From positions 1 through 64,000 of the forward strand of contig JABGXW010000108.1 of assembly GCA_018675575.1 (NCBI GenBank): 64,000 nucleotides of DNA, read 5' to 3'. The DNA is from Bacteriovoracaceae bacterium. GTDB taxonomy: Bacteria; Bdellovibrionota; Bacteriovoracia; Bacteriovoracales; Bacteriovoracaceae. The notes under the pieces are model-generated. The model was not told where the DNA came from. It saw only the letters and a list, made by a program, of their open reading frames with translations, and made no database searches. A program made the position numbers and the translations under genes. Below, in pieces: positions 1 to 10,260 of this stretch. Each line of letters opens with the position of its first letter. The stretch's first letter is position 1.

Positions 1-70
1 AATTGGTAGACACGCTAGACTTAGGATCTAGTGCGCAAGCGTGGAGGTTCAAGTCCTCTCCTGGGCACCA
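1..70 (+). tRNA. tRNA-Leu (UAG), 5' end cut off by the window
   Basis: The window opens inside a tRNA. The D-loop, a full anticodon arm with loop CTTAGGA (anticodon TAG, reading CUA leucine codons), a long variable region, the T arm with GTTCAAGTC and the acceptor 3' strand ending in an encoded CCA are all visible. The extended variable arm fits a class II tRNA such as leucine. About the first 13 bases of the acceptor stem and D arm lie outside the window. Confidence 0.93.
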
Positions 71-96
71 TAACTACATAAAATAAAAGATTGCAC

Positions 97-636
97 ATGA
101 TTAAGATCGAACAAATGCATCACGTGGCCTACCGCTGTAAAGACGCCAAAAAAACTGTAGAGTTTTATAAAAAATATCTAAATATGGAGCTACTCGTCTC
201 TATTTCTGAGAGTATTGTTCCTTCCACTAAAGAACCCAATCCATATATGCACGTCTTTCTCGACGCTGGCATGGGAAACATTTTAGCTTTTTTTGAAATT
301 ACAGGCGAAAAAGAAATGGGCCGGGATCTTAATACTCCACTATGGGTTCAGCATATCGCCTTTCGAGTAAAGGATTTAGATGCATTAGAGTCAGCCAAAA
401 AAGAACTCGAAGAAAGTGGATTGGATGTTCTTGGAATTACTGACCATGGAATAATTAAATCTATATACTTTTTTGATCCAAACGGACATCGCCTTGAACT
501 TACATGTGAGGTGAGTACCGAAGAAGAAATGAGAAAATTAAAAGAAATTGCACCTCTTATGCTTGAAGAGTGGAGTAAAACAAAAGAACCACCAAAAGAT
601 GCTGATTGGCTTCACAAAAAAGAGTTCAATAAATAA
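97..636 (+). CDS. VOC (glyoxalase/dioxygenase-fold) family protein
   Basis: 179 residues, a single vicinal-oxygen-chelate module made of two beta-alpha-beta-beta-beta repeats. Candidate metal ligands sit where glyoxalase I-type proteins carry them: H9, E67, H86 and E134, the last in a C-terminal GHRLEL strand. The ending is hydrophilic. The substrate cannot be told from sequence; related proteins are lactoylglutathione lyases, ring-cleaving dioxygenases or epimerases. I start at ATG 97 rather than the TTG six bases upstream; neither has a strong ribosome site. The gene lies only 26 bases after the tRNA-Leu and may be read from the tRNA promoter. Its 3' end converges on a minus-strand gene 16 bases away. 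Confidence 0.8.
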   Translation: MIKIEQMHHVAYRCKDAKKTVEFYKKYLNMELLVSISESIVPSTKEPNPYMHVFLDAGMGNILAFFEITGEKEMGRDLNTPLWVQHIAFRVKDLDALESAKKELEESGLDVLGITDHGIIKSIYFFDPNGHRLELTCEVSTEEEMRKLKEIAPLMLEEWSKTKEPPKDADWLHKKEFNK

Positions 637-652
637 TTTTTTCGAGAAATTA

Positions 653-3274
653 TTAAGCGGCCTTCTTACCTAGTTTCCGTTCAAATTCAGCAATCTTATT
701 TTTTGCTGTCATAAGTTCTTGTTTGAGCACATGAGTCTCTTTTTTCGCAGCGATAACGTCCTTTAAACTTTTCGCCAAACTGTCTTCTGCTTTGATCTTT
801 AACGTTTCTAACTGCCTTAACTTCAGACTAGTAGCACCATCCGATTTGGTAAATTTCGTTGTGGCTGCAGTTCCTCCATTTTTTTTATTTGCAGCATCAA
901 GTTGAGCATTTAGAAATTTAATTTTTTGCTCATACGCTTTCATTTTTGTCTTCGCTGCTTTCATTTTATCAGCGACAGCTCTATCGGTTACATCTGAGGA
1001 GGTTACCTGTTCGTTATTTTTTATTGCATCCTTTTTATGTATCGACTCACGTTTCGTAATATTCATTTTAAGTAGATGATACTCTTCTTGTAATTGTGAA
1101 TATTCTTTTTCCTTTACCTTATACATTCTCATATACTTATCTTTCTCTATTCTTGAACCTTGCAATAACTTGCCTTGTTGGGAGTTATTTTCTTTTTGTT
1201 TATTTATTTGAACTTCTGCACGATTAATAGCCTCATGAGTACCCTTTTCCATATTCTCATTTAATTGCGCAAGTCTTTTTTGAAGAACTTCATTTTGGTG
1301 ATTTAAGATGTTATTTTCTTCTTTTATTTCAAGAATTATCTCATTAGTTTTTTCATCTCCTCCAATCTCCTCTTCTACTTTTAATTGACTATTCTTAAAG
1401 GGAACTTTTTCATCGTTAGATGCTAGAACGGCTGCATTAGTGGGATTTTTTGTCCTTAGTTTAGTTATCTCTTTATCTTTAAGTTTAATAACCTTATCTG
1501 TAGATTGTCGTATCTTGTCAATTGTCGATTCTCTATTTTTAACTTCTGTTAGTGCATTTTTTAGTTCTAATTTGAGAGCATCTATTTGCAACTTCTCATT
1601 AAGCATCTCTCCTCGCTCTTTAGCAGCAGCTGCAGCAGCTTTTATTTTATTTTCGGCATCTGCCATCACTGAGATCTGTCCTTTCATCATATCAATGATT
1701 TTTTTGTATTTTATATTTTTTTCATTTGCGGACTCAAGCATGTTTTTAAATTTTTGATCTTGTTTTTCCAATTTTAATTCAAAATTATCTGAGGAATTTT
1801 CTCCATCTTCTGCTTTTCTCTTAACCATGCTTTCGATCGATTTGTTTCCAAGATCGTTAACCATCGGTTTAACTTTACGAGGAGAAGTTTCAAGTCCCGT
1901 AGAAATGATATTTATAAAGCTACTATTCATTTCTACACGTCCAGTGCTCTCTCTTGACTGCTCTTCATTTTGTCTTCTTATCTTTTTAACGATTTCAGAT
2001 TTTTTTTCTTTCCAGCCATCATCTTCTATATAGTTAGCTTCTTCTTCGGCTTCCAATTCAGAGTTCACATAACCGTTAACCTCATTTGTGGTAAGATTTT
2101 CGATGTTGTCACTGAAATGATCGGCATAAACACTAGCATCAAAAGGAGTAAGGATTTGATCTATTGCTTTTTCAACATTATTAAATTCATTAGGACTGCC
2201 CAAACATTCTATAATATAACTTCTCTGTTCAGGGTCAAGCTCTTTTATTATCTCATTTTCAAATTGTTCTTCGTAAATATCTAATTCTTCTCCAGATAAC
2301 TCTTTTAAGGGGATTCGAGCTTCATCATCTTGTGTTACTCTAAATCGCTGTATAACCTCAACAATATGTTTGATTTTTACTAAACTTTCTTGGCTTTCTG
2401 AAACTCCCCCCTTCATTTTTGCGGATTTACCAGGAAGCTCAGAGCTAGGAAGATTGATAGTTATTTTTGCAATCTTTATCTTAACTTTTTTAGCCAACTC
2501 TGCTTTTTTCTCTTCATATGATTGAATATTATTCAAAATGAGAGTTGGCCAAAAGTCATCAAGGCCAAGCTCCTTATACCAAACGGAAGATATTATGATT
2601 TTCCCTGCAGATTCAAGATAAACAATTTCCATAAAGTCTGTTTCGTAGAATGCATCTTTTAAAAGAGACTGAAAAGGATATTCCCTATCTGGAGATTTAA
2701 AAGAGCTTAAGAGATATTCTCTTAAAAAGTTTTGTACGTTAGCATGAACTTGAACATAGAACTGATCTTTACTAAAACCATATTCAATATCAATGGGTAT
2801 AAAAGCAATATCGCCTTTGTTAAGATAAGAGAAATAACTCATACATTTTAATAAGTAATTTCTAACTCTTACAAAGTTATGCTCTTGTACATAGGCATCA
2901 GTTGCAATTACATCGGTATACTCTCCGACACATAAATGATCACATAGTTTTAAATTATACTGCTCAATAATCTGTCCATTAGATAAATCATCTAAGTTCA
3001 TAGAGTTCTTTTCTAATCCTAGGTATCTCTTTAAAGCATGAGATATAAATTCCTTGTGACTATTGGCAAAAGGATTAATAATACAATCTCCACCATTTGA
3101 AACAAATTTATAAAGATCAGTAACCTTATCTAAAGTAATTTCCGGTGTTTTCTCTTCATCATGCGGACCAATACAAAGCTCACTATTTTCCTCTGTAGCA
3201 ACATCATCTCCTGATATCCAATTTAGGAAGTCAGGGATTTTCTCATAAATATTAAGAAGTTTTTTAATTCCCAC
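653..3274 (-). CDS. Large protein of unknown function with a long C-terminal coiled coil
   Basis: 873 residues; not recognised. Roughly residues 1-260 look globular, with conserved-looking aromatic and Asp-rich segments and no signal peptide. Residues 260-490 are acidic and mixed. From about 490 to the end the composition is Lys/Glu/Gln/Asn-rich with heptad-like spacing, typical of a long coiled coil, ending in Lys-Lys-Ala-Ala. It starts at GTG, 7 bases after the stop of the upstream gene, so the two are probably co-translated. A structural or scaffolding role in the cytoplasm is only a guess from shape. The opposite strand carries open frames that are shadows of its low-complexity coding. 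Confidence 0.75.
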   Translation of the reverse strand: MGIKKLLNIYEKIPDFLNWISGDDVATEENSELCIGPHDEEKTPEITLDKVTDLYKFVSNGGDCIINPFANSHKEFISHALKRYLGLEKNSMNLDDLSNGQIIEQYNLKLCDHLCVGEYTDVIATDAYVQEHNFVRVRNYLLKCMSYFSYLNKGDIAFIPIDIEYGFSKDQFYVQVHANVQNFLREYLLSSFKSPDREYPFQSLLKDAFYETDFMEIVYLESAGKIIISSVWYKELGLDDFWPTLILNNIQSYEEKKAELAKKVKIKIAKITINLPSSELPGKSAKMKGGVSESQESLVKIKHIVEVIQRFRVTQDDEARIPLKELSGEELDIYEEQFENEIIKELDPEQRSYIIECLGSPNEFNNVEKAIDQILTPFDASVYADHFSDNIENLTTNEVNGYVNSELEAEEEANYIEDDGWKEKKSEIVKKIRRQNEEQSRESTGRVEMNSSFINIISTGLETSPRKVKPMVNDLGNKSIESMVKRKAEDGENSSDNFELKLEKQDQKFKNMLESANEKNIKYKKIIDMMKGQISVMADAENKIKAAAAAAKERGEMLNEKLQIDALKLELKNALTEVKNRESTIDKIRQSTDKVIKLKDKEITKLRTKNPTNAAVLASNDEKVPFKNSQLKVEEEIGGDEKTNEIILEIKEENNILNHQNEVLQKRLAQLNENMEKGTHEAINRAEVQINKQKENNSQQGKLLQGSRIEKDKYMRMYKVKEKEYSQLQEEYHLLKMNITKRESIHKKDAIKNNEQVTSSDVTDRAVADKMKAAKTKMKAYEQKIKFLNAQLDAANKKNGGTAATTKFTKSDGATSLKLRQLETLKIKAEDSLAKSLKDVIAAKKETHVLKQELMTAKNKIAEFERKLGKKAA

Positions 3275-3281
3275 TATTTAC

Positions 3282-4334
3282 TTACGCTCCAAGAAGCAGT
3301 TCTTCTGCTTCATCCAATTTTTCAAATACCCCTTGAAGAATATTCTTAATTCTCGCCGGTAAGGATTTGTGAGTTAATACTCTGTTGCCTAATTTTCTAC
3401 CATAGTCTTCAACAGACGGATTAGTATCTTCTACTCCAAAGTTTTCGCAGACAAATACAACAAGTATTTCAATATCTGAAAGTTCATATTGGTTTAATCC
3501 TTTAGGTTTCCCTAATCCTGAAAAACGCTCATGAGCTTTAGCGAAAACATTATATACTTCATTTGTATTTTCTTCTGCTTTGTAAAAAGCTTTATATATA
3601 TTTAAACTAGTTTTTGAATTTTCACTAAATGAATCAATTTCAATTTGAGCGACATCGTTTTTTTCCAAATAATCTATCGCCATACCATCAGCTCTCCATT
3701 CATACTTAAATGCTTCGACATGATTGAATGAGAGAGGCTCTTTTAAGCCTATATAAAAAAAGAAAGGTAAATGATAAAGATCTTTTAGATATTTAAAATC
3801 AATAATTCCCACCGAAAGAGAAAGCATGACAAGTATACTGGCCTTAAGGGAATAAACACGAAAGAGGTCAGAGTTTGATGTTTTTAACTTTACGTCCAAT
3901 GTTTCAGGTAAATCATAAAAAACATCATGAGCAGCTTCCATAAGTTCTGCTAAAACAGCTTTCTTCTCTCCTTCCCAGTAAAGAGACTTGAACCATTTTA
4001 ATAACTTAATTCTTTGTTGATTTTTTGTTTTAAATTTTGTGGCCAATTTAAAATCCGAGAAGAGGTCTTTAAACCGAGAGATATTTATTGGATTAAGAAT
4101 ATATTCACAAGGAAGTCTGTCTGTCAGCTTTTTGAATTTTTCAAAGTACTGATGCACTAATAAGTCCCCTGGTGAAGCTAGGACAAAGTTACGTTTCCAC
4201 ATTATTGTGCCAGGAGAAAAAATATATTTTTCCAATTTATCAATTAAGATAAACTTTTCTATTTCAGATTCAGTTACATCAGTTTCTGAATCCTCATCTA
4301 AAAAGCTATGGTTAGATGTACTATTTCGTTCCAA
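3282..4334 (-). CDS. Putative degenerate HD-GYP domain protein
   Basis: 350 residues with an acidic N-terminus and no signal peptide. Residues 268-298 follow the HD-GYP core closely: HERFSG at 268-273, then GKP (275-277) in place of GYP, then KGL and an Ile/Leu-rich strand like the usual metal-ligand helix. The HD dyad of the HDIGK motif is not recognisable; the matching segment near residues 170-185 has no His-Asp pair. If the fold call is right, it is probably a catalytically dead c-di-GMP-binding or structural relative. The TTG start is supported by AGAGGAG six bases upstream. It is first of a two-gene unit with the coiled-coil gene downstream. Confidence 0.6.
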   Translation of the reverse strand: MERNSTSNHSFLDEDSETDVTESEIEKFILIDKLEKYIFSPGTIMWKRNFVLASPGDLLVHQYFEKFKKLTDRLPCEYILNPINISRFKDLFSDFKLATKFKTKNQQRIKLLKWFKSLYWEGEKKAVLAELMEAAHDVFYDLPETLDVKLKTSNSDLFRVYSLKASILVMLSLSVGIIDFKYLKDLYHLPFFFYIGLKEPLSFNHVEAFKYEWRADGMAIDYLEKNDVAQIEIDSFSENSKTSLNIYKAFYKAEENTNEVYNVFAKAHERFSGLGKPKGLNQYELSDIEILVVFVCENFGVEDTNPSVEDYGRKLGNRVLTHKSLPARIKNILQGVFEKLDEAEELLLGA

Positions 4335-4463
4335 TAAACGCTCCTCTATCTAATCTAATCGGTATTCTAGAGCGAAATATTTAAAAATTGAGAAGATATA
4401 ATTGAGAGATTCGCTCAATAAAAAGAGATGATTAACATAGTAATTAACTAGTGCAGTACGGTA

Positions 4464-5438
4464 TTAGGTAATCGGATTGAAACACTTGTATTCATGTGTC
4501 TCTGACTGTTTTGTTAGGTCTGGATATTTATTTTTGCATTCATCAGTGGCCTGCCAGCAACGTGGATGAAAATGACATCCATTTGGAGGTTTCATTGGAG
4601 AAGGAATATCACCTGTAAGAATGATTCTATCTTGTTTTAAGCTAGGGTCTGGCTTAGGAATGGCCGAGAACAATGCTTTGGTATAGGGATGTCTTGAACC
4701 ACCGTAAAGTTCGTGTGATTCTGCGACCTCGACCATATTTCCAAGATACATAACCGCTACTCGCGAAGAAATATATTCGACAACTTTTAAATCATGAGCA
4801 ATAAATAGGTATGTTAAATTTAGATCTTTCTGAAGATCCATCATAAGGTTCACCACCTGAGCTTGTACAGACACATCAAGAGCTGAAACCGGCTCATCAC
4901 ATACAATAAATTCAGGTTCAACAGCAAGTGCTCTAGCAATACAAATTCTCTGTCTCTGTCCACCTGAAAACTCATGCGGATATTTATTTAATGTATCTCT
5001 TGGCATTTGAACTTGATCTAATAATTCATACAATCTTTTTTTTCGAGCATCTTTTCCTTTATTGAGTCCATGTATTTCCATAGGTTCTGAAAGAATAGCA
5101 CCAACAGTCATACGAGGATTTAGCGATGCATACGGGTCCTGAAATATTATTTGCATTCTTCTTCTTAAAGCACGCATTCTTTGAGCATCAAAAGTTCTTA
5201 TATCTTCACCATCAAAGATTATCTCCCCACCTGTTGGTTCAATTAGTCTTAAAATAGATCTTCCTAGAGTTGTCTTTCCACAACCAGATTCACCTACGAG
5301 ACCAAGAGTTTCACCTCTTTTAATCTTGAAAGAAACATTATTTACAGCGCTAACTGCTCCAACCTCTCTTCCTAGTAAACCACCATTTATTGGGAATCTC
5401 TTTTTTAAATTTCTTACATCGAGAAGATATTCACTCAT
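4464..5438 (-). CDS. oppF: Oligopeptide ABC transporter ATP-binding protein OppF
   Basis: 324 residues. Walker [10 protein letters not shown] at 49-57, the signature FSGGQRQR near residue 157 and Walker B ending in CDEP show an ABC ATPase. The C-terminal oligopeptide/dipeptide extension carries four cysteines in the pattern found in OppD/DppF proteins, some of which bind an iron-sulfur cluster. With OppD it forms the heterodimeric motor that powers peptide import through OppB/OppC. It is the last gene of the five-gene opp unit, 21 bases after oppD. No clear terminator follows; the 130 bases to the next gene hold only a weak hairpin (4401-4419) without a T run. Confidence 0.95.
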   Translation of the reverse strand: MSEYLLDVRNLKKRFPINGGLLGREVGAVSAVNNVSFKIKRGETLGLVGESGCGKTTLGRSILRLIEPTGGEIIFDGEDIRTFDAQRMRALRRRMQIIFQDPYASLNPRMTVGAILSEPMEIHGLNKGKDARKKRLYELLDQVQMPRDTLNKYPHEFSGGQRQRICIARALAVEPEFIVCDEPVSALDVSVQAQVVNLMMDLQKDLNLTYLFIAHDLKVVEYISSRVAVMYLGNMVEVAESHELYGGSRHPYTKALFSAIPKPDPSLKQDRIILTGDIPSPMKPPNGCHFHPRCWQATDECKNKYPDLTKQSETHEYKCFNPIT

Positions 5439-5459
5439 CTTTATATACCTTTTTTATTT

Positions 5460-6449
5460 TTATAAACTTAATGGATTAAAACAACTAACTTCATGAGAAC
5501 CTTCAACAGGGGAAAGTTTAGGTTCTGACTCTCTGCACCTATCTGAAGCAGAAACACATCTGTTATAGAAGTTGCAACCAGCAGGAAGATCAAACAATGA
5601 AGGAACCATTCCTTCAATAGTTGTTAGTTTTTCTTTTTTCTTACCTGAAGTTGAATCAAAAGCAGGAATTGATTCCATGAGTCCCTTTGTATAAGGGTGC
5701 TTGGGATATTTGAATAATGTATCCACATCAGCTCTTTCAACAATTTGCCCACAATACATAACGGCAACTTCATCACAAGTTTCAGCAACAACTCCAAGGT
5801 CATGAGTAATCATAATGATTCCCATTCCTAATTCCCTTTGAAGTTTATTCATAAGTTCAAGAATCTGTGCTTGGATAGTCACATCTAAAGCGGTTGTAGG
5901 CTCATCGGCGATTAATATATCGGGCTCACAAGAAAGAGCAATAGCAATCATGACTCTTTGTCTCATTCCTCCTGATAATTGATGAGGGTACTCTTTAACT
6001 CTTTGCTCAGGCGAAGGAATCCCAACAAGCCTAAGCATATCAATTGTTTTTTCTTTTCTTTCTTTTGGGCTTAATTCAGTTTGATGAAGTTCTAAAACTT
6101 CTTCAATTTGATTTCCAACAGTAAAAACAGGATTTAAAGATGTCATTGGCTCTTGGAAGATCATCGCAATTTTATTTCCACGAACTCTTCTCATTTCATC
6201 CATCTGGATATCTGGAAGGTTTTCTCCATTAAATTTAATAGTTCCACCAGCAATCCTTCCTGGAGGATTAGGAATTAATCTCATAATAGCGAGGGCGGAT
6301 ACCGATTTACCTGATCCCGACTCTCCTACGATTCCAATAGATCGTCCCTTATGAACGTCAAAAGTCACTCCATTTACGGCAGTGATTTTTCCTCTATCAG
6401 TATTGAACTCTACGACTAAATCTTTAACTTCGAGAATTTTCTGACTCAT
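5460..6449 (-). CDS. oppD: Oligopeptide ABC transporter ATP-binding protein OppD
   Basis: 329 residues. Walker A GESGSGKS near residue 44, signature LSGGMRQR, Walker [10 protein letters not shown] and a His switch in MITHDLG are all present. The C-terminal Opp/Dpp extension includes the [12 protein letters not shown] cysteine cluster. It pairs with OppF as the ATPase of the peptide importer on the cytoplasmic face of the inner membrane. Gene order B-C-D-F matches the classical opp operon. ATG start; the spacer to oppC is 47 bases. Confidence 0.95.
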   Translation of the reverse strand: MSQKILEVKDLVVEFNTDRGKITAVNGVTFDVHKGRSIGIVGESGSGKSVSALAIMRLIPNPPGRIAGGTIKFNGENLPDIQMDEMRRVRGNKIAMIFQEPMTSLNPVFTVGNQIEEVLELHQTELSPKERKEKTIDMLRLVGIPSPEQRVKEYPHQLSGGMRQRVMIAIALSCEPDILIADEPTTALDVTIQAQILELMNKLQRELGMGIIMITHDLGVVAETCDEVAVMYCGQIVERADVDTLFKYPKHPYTKGLMESIPAFDSTSGKKKEKLTTIEGMVPSLFDLPAGCNFYNRCVSASDRCRESEPKLSPVEGSHEVSCFNPLSL

Positions 6450-6496
6450 TTATCTTCCTGTCCTAATTTTTAGTTTTTTATAATATTTTAAATTAA

Positions 6497-7396
6497 TTAC
6501 TTACCTTTTAGCTTTGGATCGAGGGCATCTCTAAGAGCATCTCCTAATAGGTTCAATGTTAGAACCACACCAAACATTGCAAATGTTGCAGCACCCAACT
6601 GCCACCAAACACCTCGAGCCAGCTCTAGCTTGGCATCATCAATCATTGTTCCCCAACTTGGCTGCCCTTGCACACCTAGTCCGAGATAAGAAAGAATCAC
6701 TTCAGCTTTAATAGCAACTTGAAATTGAAGCGAAAAGTTAATGATAACAATGTGAAGAACATTGGGAAGGATATGCTTGAAGAGTTTTCTAAAATCTCCT
6801 CCTCCAATAGCAGACGCTGCATGAACATATTCTCTGTCTTTATGTCTAATCACTTCACCTCTAATCAGTCGGCAAAGACCTACCCAAGAAGTAAGTCCTA
6901 ATGCAAGATAGACGGCTACAAGTCCTTTCCCTAAAATAAAAGTAATCGCAACCAGCAACATGATTGACGGTATAGAAGAGAAGGTATTGTAAAACCACAC
7001 AATAATTTCATCAATTTTTCCACCATAGTATCCGGCAATTGATCCCAGGAAAACGCCAATGACTGCTGAAAGCACCGCTGTACTGAGACCAATTGACATG
7101 GCCACTTGAGTTCCCTTTAAAGTCTTGGCAACGACAGAGCGACCAAAAATATCGGTTCCAAATAAAAATTCAGTGGAAGGTGATTGATATGATGGCCCCA
7201 CTTCTGCTGCCCAGTCTGCAGCCAAAAAGCCAAAGGCAGTAAGCAATGCAATCAAAGCATACACTCCGACAGTAAAAAGGGAGACGACAGCTGTTTTGTC
7301 TCTTAAAAGAGTTTCAAAAGCATGCCTCCAAAGTGATTTTGATTTTAGTTCTTTTATTTCAGTAGTAGCGAAACTATTGGATTGTACATTTTCCAT
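6497..7396 (-). CDS. oppC: Oligopeptide ABC transporter permease OppC
   Basis: 299 residues. It has the N-terminal OppC-type cytoplasmic lead (about 40 residues) and a first membrane span, then a periplasmic loop with FGTDIFGRSV, the hallmark of OppC/DppC. Five further spans follow, with the EAA loop around GGGDFRKLFKHILPN that docks the ATPases. It builds the translocation channel with OppB. ATG start with AGGA upstream, 11 bases after the end of oppB. Confidence 0.95.
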   Translation of the reverse strand: MENVQSNSFATTEIKELKSKSLWRHAFETLLRDKTAVVSLFTVGVYALIALLTAFGFLAADWAAEVGPSYQSPSTEFLFGTDIFGRSVVAKTLKGTQVAMSIGLSTAVLSAVIGVFLGSIAGYYGGKIDEIIVWFYNTFSSIPSIMLLVAITFILGKGLVAVYLALGLTSWVGLCRLIRGEVIRHKDREYVHAASAIGGGDFRKLFKHILPNVLHIVIINFSLQFQVAIKAEVILSYLGLGVQGQPSWGTMIDDAKLELARGVWWQLGAATFAMFGVVLTLNLLGDALRDALDPKLKGK

Positions 7397-7407
7397 ATTT
7401 ATCTATC

Positions 7408-8349
7408 CTAATTTAACCTTACTCTTGGATCAACAACCGTATAAAGAATATCGGTAATCACTCCAAAAATAATATAGGCAACAGCACTAAGAATAGTCAT
7501 GGCCCTAATGACAGGAAAATCTGATGAGTTAATCGCATTCAATGTGATTCCACCTAATCCAGGAATTCCAAAAAAACTTTCTATAAGTAATGCTCCAAGA
7601 ATAAGAAAGGGAATCTGAATCACAACATAAGTTACAATTGGAATCATTGCATTTTTTAAAACATGTTTAAAAAGTATTAGCTTTTCTCCAAGGCCTTTTG
7701 CTCGAGCGGTTCTCACATAGTCTTGATAAACTTCGTCTAAAACAACTGTTCGATAAAATCGAAGGTCTGGTCCAATAGTCAAAGTGATCCAAATAAGCAC
7801 TGGCAACTGAATATAAGGTATGAAATGTGGAAACCCGAAGTCATAGCCTGAAATTTCAAACATCCCTAGCTTATAGGCAAAGAAATACTGTCCAAATAAA
7901 ATATACGCCAAGGATGGTATACTCATTAAAGAGATACAAATTAAGATTGTAAACTTATCAAATAACCCGCCTCTATAAAAAGAAACCAATAAGGATAAAC
8001 TTACTGCACAAATTGTTGAAATAAAAAATCCAGGTACCGTCAAAGTGAGTGAAGGAATAGCTCCTTCAGAAATCATTGAAGAAATGAGTTGCTTAGTACT
8101 CCAAGATCTTCCAAAGTCAAAAGTGAAGGCCGACTTAACCAAATCGAGATATTGCATAAACCAATGTCTATCTAATCCCAGCTCATGTCTAAGCTCTGCC
8201 ATTTGTTTTGCTGTGGCATGTTTTCCAAGCAAAATATGCGTCGGATCACCTGCCACAACATTAAAGAGTAAATAAATGATTAAGCATACGCCCAGCAGAA
8301 CTGGAATCACGTATAAAAGCCTTCTAAAGGTATAGACCCATAAATTCAC
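7408..8349 (-). CDS. oppB: Oligopeptide ABC transporter permease OppB
   Basis: 313 residues of the OppB/DppB type: an N-terminal membrane span that begins LRRLL-like and leads into GDP, a periplasmic stretch with HELGLDR, and five more spans. The EAA loop (ARAKGLGEKLILFKHVLKN) contacts the ATPase subunits. GTG start with GGGAG about seven bases upstream. It lies 11 bases after oppA, so the binding protein and permease are co-transcribed. Confidence 0.95.
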   Translation of the reverse strand: MNLWVYTFRRLLYVIPVLLGVCLIIYLLFNVVAGDPTHILLGKHATAKQMAELRHELGLDRHWFMQYLDLVKSAFTFDFGRSWSTKQLISSMISEGAIPSLTLTVPGFFISTICAVSLSLLVSFYRGGLFDKFTILICISLMSIPSLAYILFGQYFFAYKLGMFEISGYDFGFPHFIPYIQLPVLIWITLTIGPDLRFYRTVVLDEVYQDYVRTARAKGLGEKLILFKHVLKNAMIPIVTYVVIQIPFLILGALLIESFFGIPGLGGITLNAINSSDFPVIRAMTILSAVAYIIFGVITDILYTVVDPRVRLN

Positions 8350-8360
8350 AAATACTCTCC

Positions 8361-10118
8361 CTAGAGTTTACTAGTCATATCTTTTTTCTTAGTAAGATCA
8401 ATATTTAAGTACTGAGCTTGTCCAGCATTGAAGTCGGCACTGATATAGTTTTTAAGCCACGAATGTTGAAGAACAAATGATTGTCTGTGAACGCCAAATA
8501 CCCATGGTACTTGCTCGGCCACAATTCTATTCATCTTTTCGTATAAAGCAGTTCTCTGTGGAGAATCTTGCATTACTGCTGCTGTCTTATAAAGAGCATT
8601 AAATTCTTCATTATTATACCCAGACCCGTTTGCCCCTGGTGAAGTATTTGGTCCGTATAATAGTTGTAGGAAGTTCTCTGCATCTGGATAATCTGCTCCC
8701 CATGCAATTCCGTACATCATAACAGTTCTATTTTTTATTTTCTTCTGAAGTTCTGGCCATGGGTTATTGATAACTTTAACCTTCACACCAATTTGTGCCA
8801 TTTGCTTTTTGAAGAACTCACCAATTTGTCTTGAAACAGTTGAAGAAGGGCAGTCATAAGTAATCTCAGGGAGTCCTTTACCTTCGGGGTAACCAGCTTC
8901 TGCTAATAATTTTTTAGCTAATTCTAAATTTGGACCATGGAAAGGATTTTTATATCCTGAGATATTTCCTGCAATTCCAGGAGGAACAACTGATTGAGCT
9001 GGTAATGCGTTATTATTGTAAAATAATGTATTTGACTGAGCTGGATCATAAGCAGCAGACATTGCTTGTCTAAGTTTAAGATTCCGAAATAACTCTCTGT
9101 CGTGATTATAAGCGGTGTAAGTTACATCTAATGATGGAGTTACTAAAAGAGAAATGCCTTTTTTCGCTAATTCATCAGTAATGCCTTTTCCTGGAATAAC
9201 TGCGGAATCAAAGTTGTCTTTTGGAATTACAATATAATCAATTCTACCTTTTTGGAAGTTTAACCACCTTGGTTGAGATTCCACAAGAATATCAACAACG
9301 ACTTTGTCAACAAATGGTAATGGTTTTCCAGCATCTTTTAATAAGTGCTTGAACTCTGCAGAGGCATCAGAAGGATATAGTTTTTTTCTGAATGCCGGAT
9401 TTTTTGTATAAGTAATTTTATTTGATTGTTTAAATACAGGAAGAATAAATGGTCCAGTTCCAACTGGGTGGTTAATAAACTCTTTTCCATATTTAGTAAC
9501 CACTTCTTTTGCAACAGCAAACGTAAAAGGCATTGCTAATGAGTAAAGAAATTGTGGAAATGGCTTAGCAAGTTGAAATTGAATTGTGTATCTATCTAAA
9601 GCTTTTATACCTTCAACTTCCTCTGTGTAGTCTACTTTAGTAAGATCTGCAAACTTTGCTCTCCACTCATTAAGTCCTTTCACCTTACCATCAAGTAGCC
9701 ACCATCCAAGAGCTTGAAGCTTTGGATCAGCAAGCCTTTTGATTGAGTAAACAAAATCTTCAGCAGTAAGCTCTCTACCTTTTCCATTATCAAAAGCAGC
9801 ATCATTATGAAACATAACGCCTTTTCTAAGTTTAAAAGTATAAGTTAAACCGTCTGCTGATACGATAGGCATAGCTTCCGCTAAGTTAGGAACCAATGTA
9901 TATGGCCTTTTTAGATAATGATATTCTAATAGACCTTCATAAACTCTAGCGACTTCGTTGCTTGAGTACACATCGTTAGCATAAATAGGATCCATTCCTT
10001 TAACTTTTGCACTGATTGTAAGGTGAAGTTCCTTTATATTTGATGTCTCTTTTTTTGTACATGCAGTTAACGAAACAACTAGAGACAGTAGTAGCGCCAA
10101 TGGTAAAAATTTTTTCAT
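8361..10118 (-). CDS. oppA: Oligopeptide-binding lipoprotein OppA (SBP family 5)
   Basis: 585 residues from the chosen ATG, which has AAGGAC at the right distance; the longer frame begins eight codons earlier. A lipoprotein signal (MKKFLPLALLLS... with LTAC lipobox) anchors it on the periplasmic side. The body is a family 5 solute-binding protein with the typical LTYTFKLRKGVMFHND segment near residue 115 and an HRQSFVLQHSW-like end. It captures peptides for OppBCDF. It is about 585 residues against about 540 for E. coli OppA. Ligand preference is unknown. It heads the operon, and its upstream 140 bases hold the presumed promoter, which I could not pin down. Confidence 0.93.
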   Translation of the reverse strand: MKKFLPLALLLSLVVSLTACTKKETSNIKELHLTISAKVKGMDPIYANDVYSSNEVARVYEGLLEYHYLKRPYTLVPNLAEAMPIVSADGLTYTFKLRKGVMFHNDAAFDNGKGRELTAEDFVYSIKRLADPKLQALGWWLLDGKVKGLNEWRAKFADLTKVDYTEEVEGIKALDRYTIQFQLAKPFPQFLYSLAMPFTFAVAKEVVTKYGKEFINHPVGTGPFILPVFKQSNKITYTKNPAFRKKLYPSDASAEFKHLLKDAGKPLPFVDKVVVDILVESQPRWLNFQKGRIDYIVIPKDNFDSAVIPGKGITDELAKKGISLLVTPSLDVTYTAYNHDRELFRNLKLRQAMSAAYDPAQSNTLFYNNNALPAQSVVPPGIAGNISGYKNPFHGPNLELAKKLLAEAGYPEGKGLPEITYDCPSSTVSRQIGEFFKKQMAQIGVKVKVINNPWPELQKKIKNRTVMMYGIAWGADYPDAENFLQLLYGPNTSPGANGSGYNNEEFNALYKTAAVMQDSPQRTALYEKMNRIVAEQVPWVFGVHRQSFVLQHSWLKNYISADFNAGQAQYLNIDLTKKKDMTSKL

Positions 10119-10260
10119 AAGATAGTCCTTGTTATGTAACAATTTGAAATAATATTAAACTGATATAAACTTATCTAGCACTGGATATATATATAAATTT
10201 GCATGAAATTACTACTCTTTAAAGGTTTTGCTGAGGGAATATGTCGCAAAGCTAGGAATC

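Noticed and set aside
633-656. AT-rich inverted repeat between the first two convergent genes
   Set aside because: Pure A/T stem overlapping a stop codon; too weak to call a terminator.
1440-1757. Plus-strand open frame antisense to the coiled-coil gene
   Set aside because: Ser/Phe/Leu-rich shadow of a Lys/Glu-rich coding strand, with no ribosome site.
4401-4419. ATTGAG/CTCAAT hairpin downstream of oppF
   Set aside because: Six-base stem without a T run on either strand; not a credible terminator.
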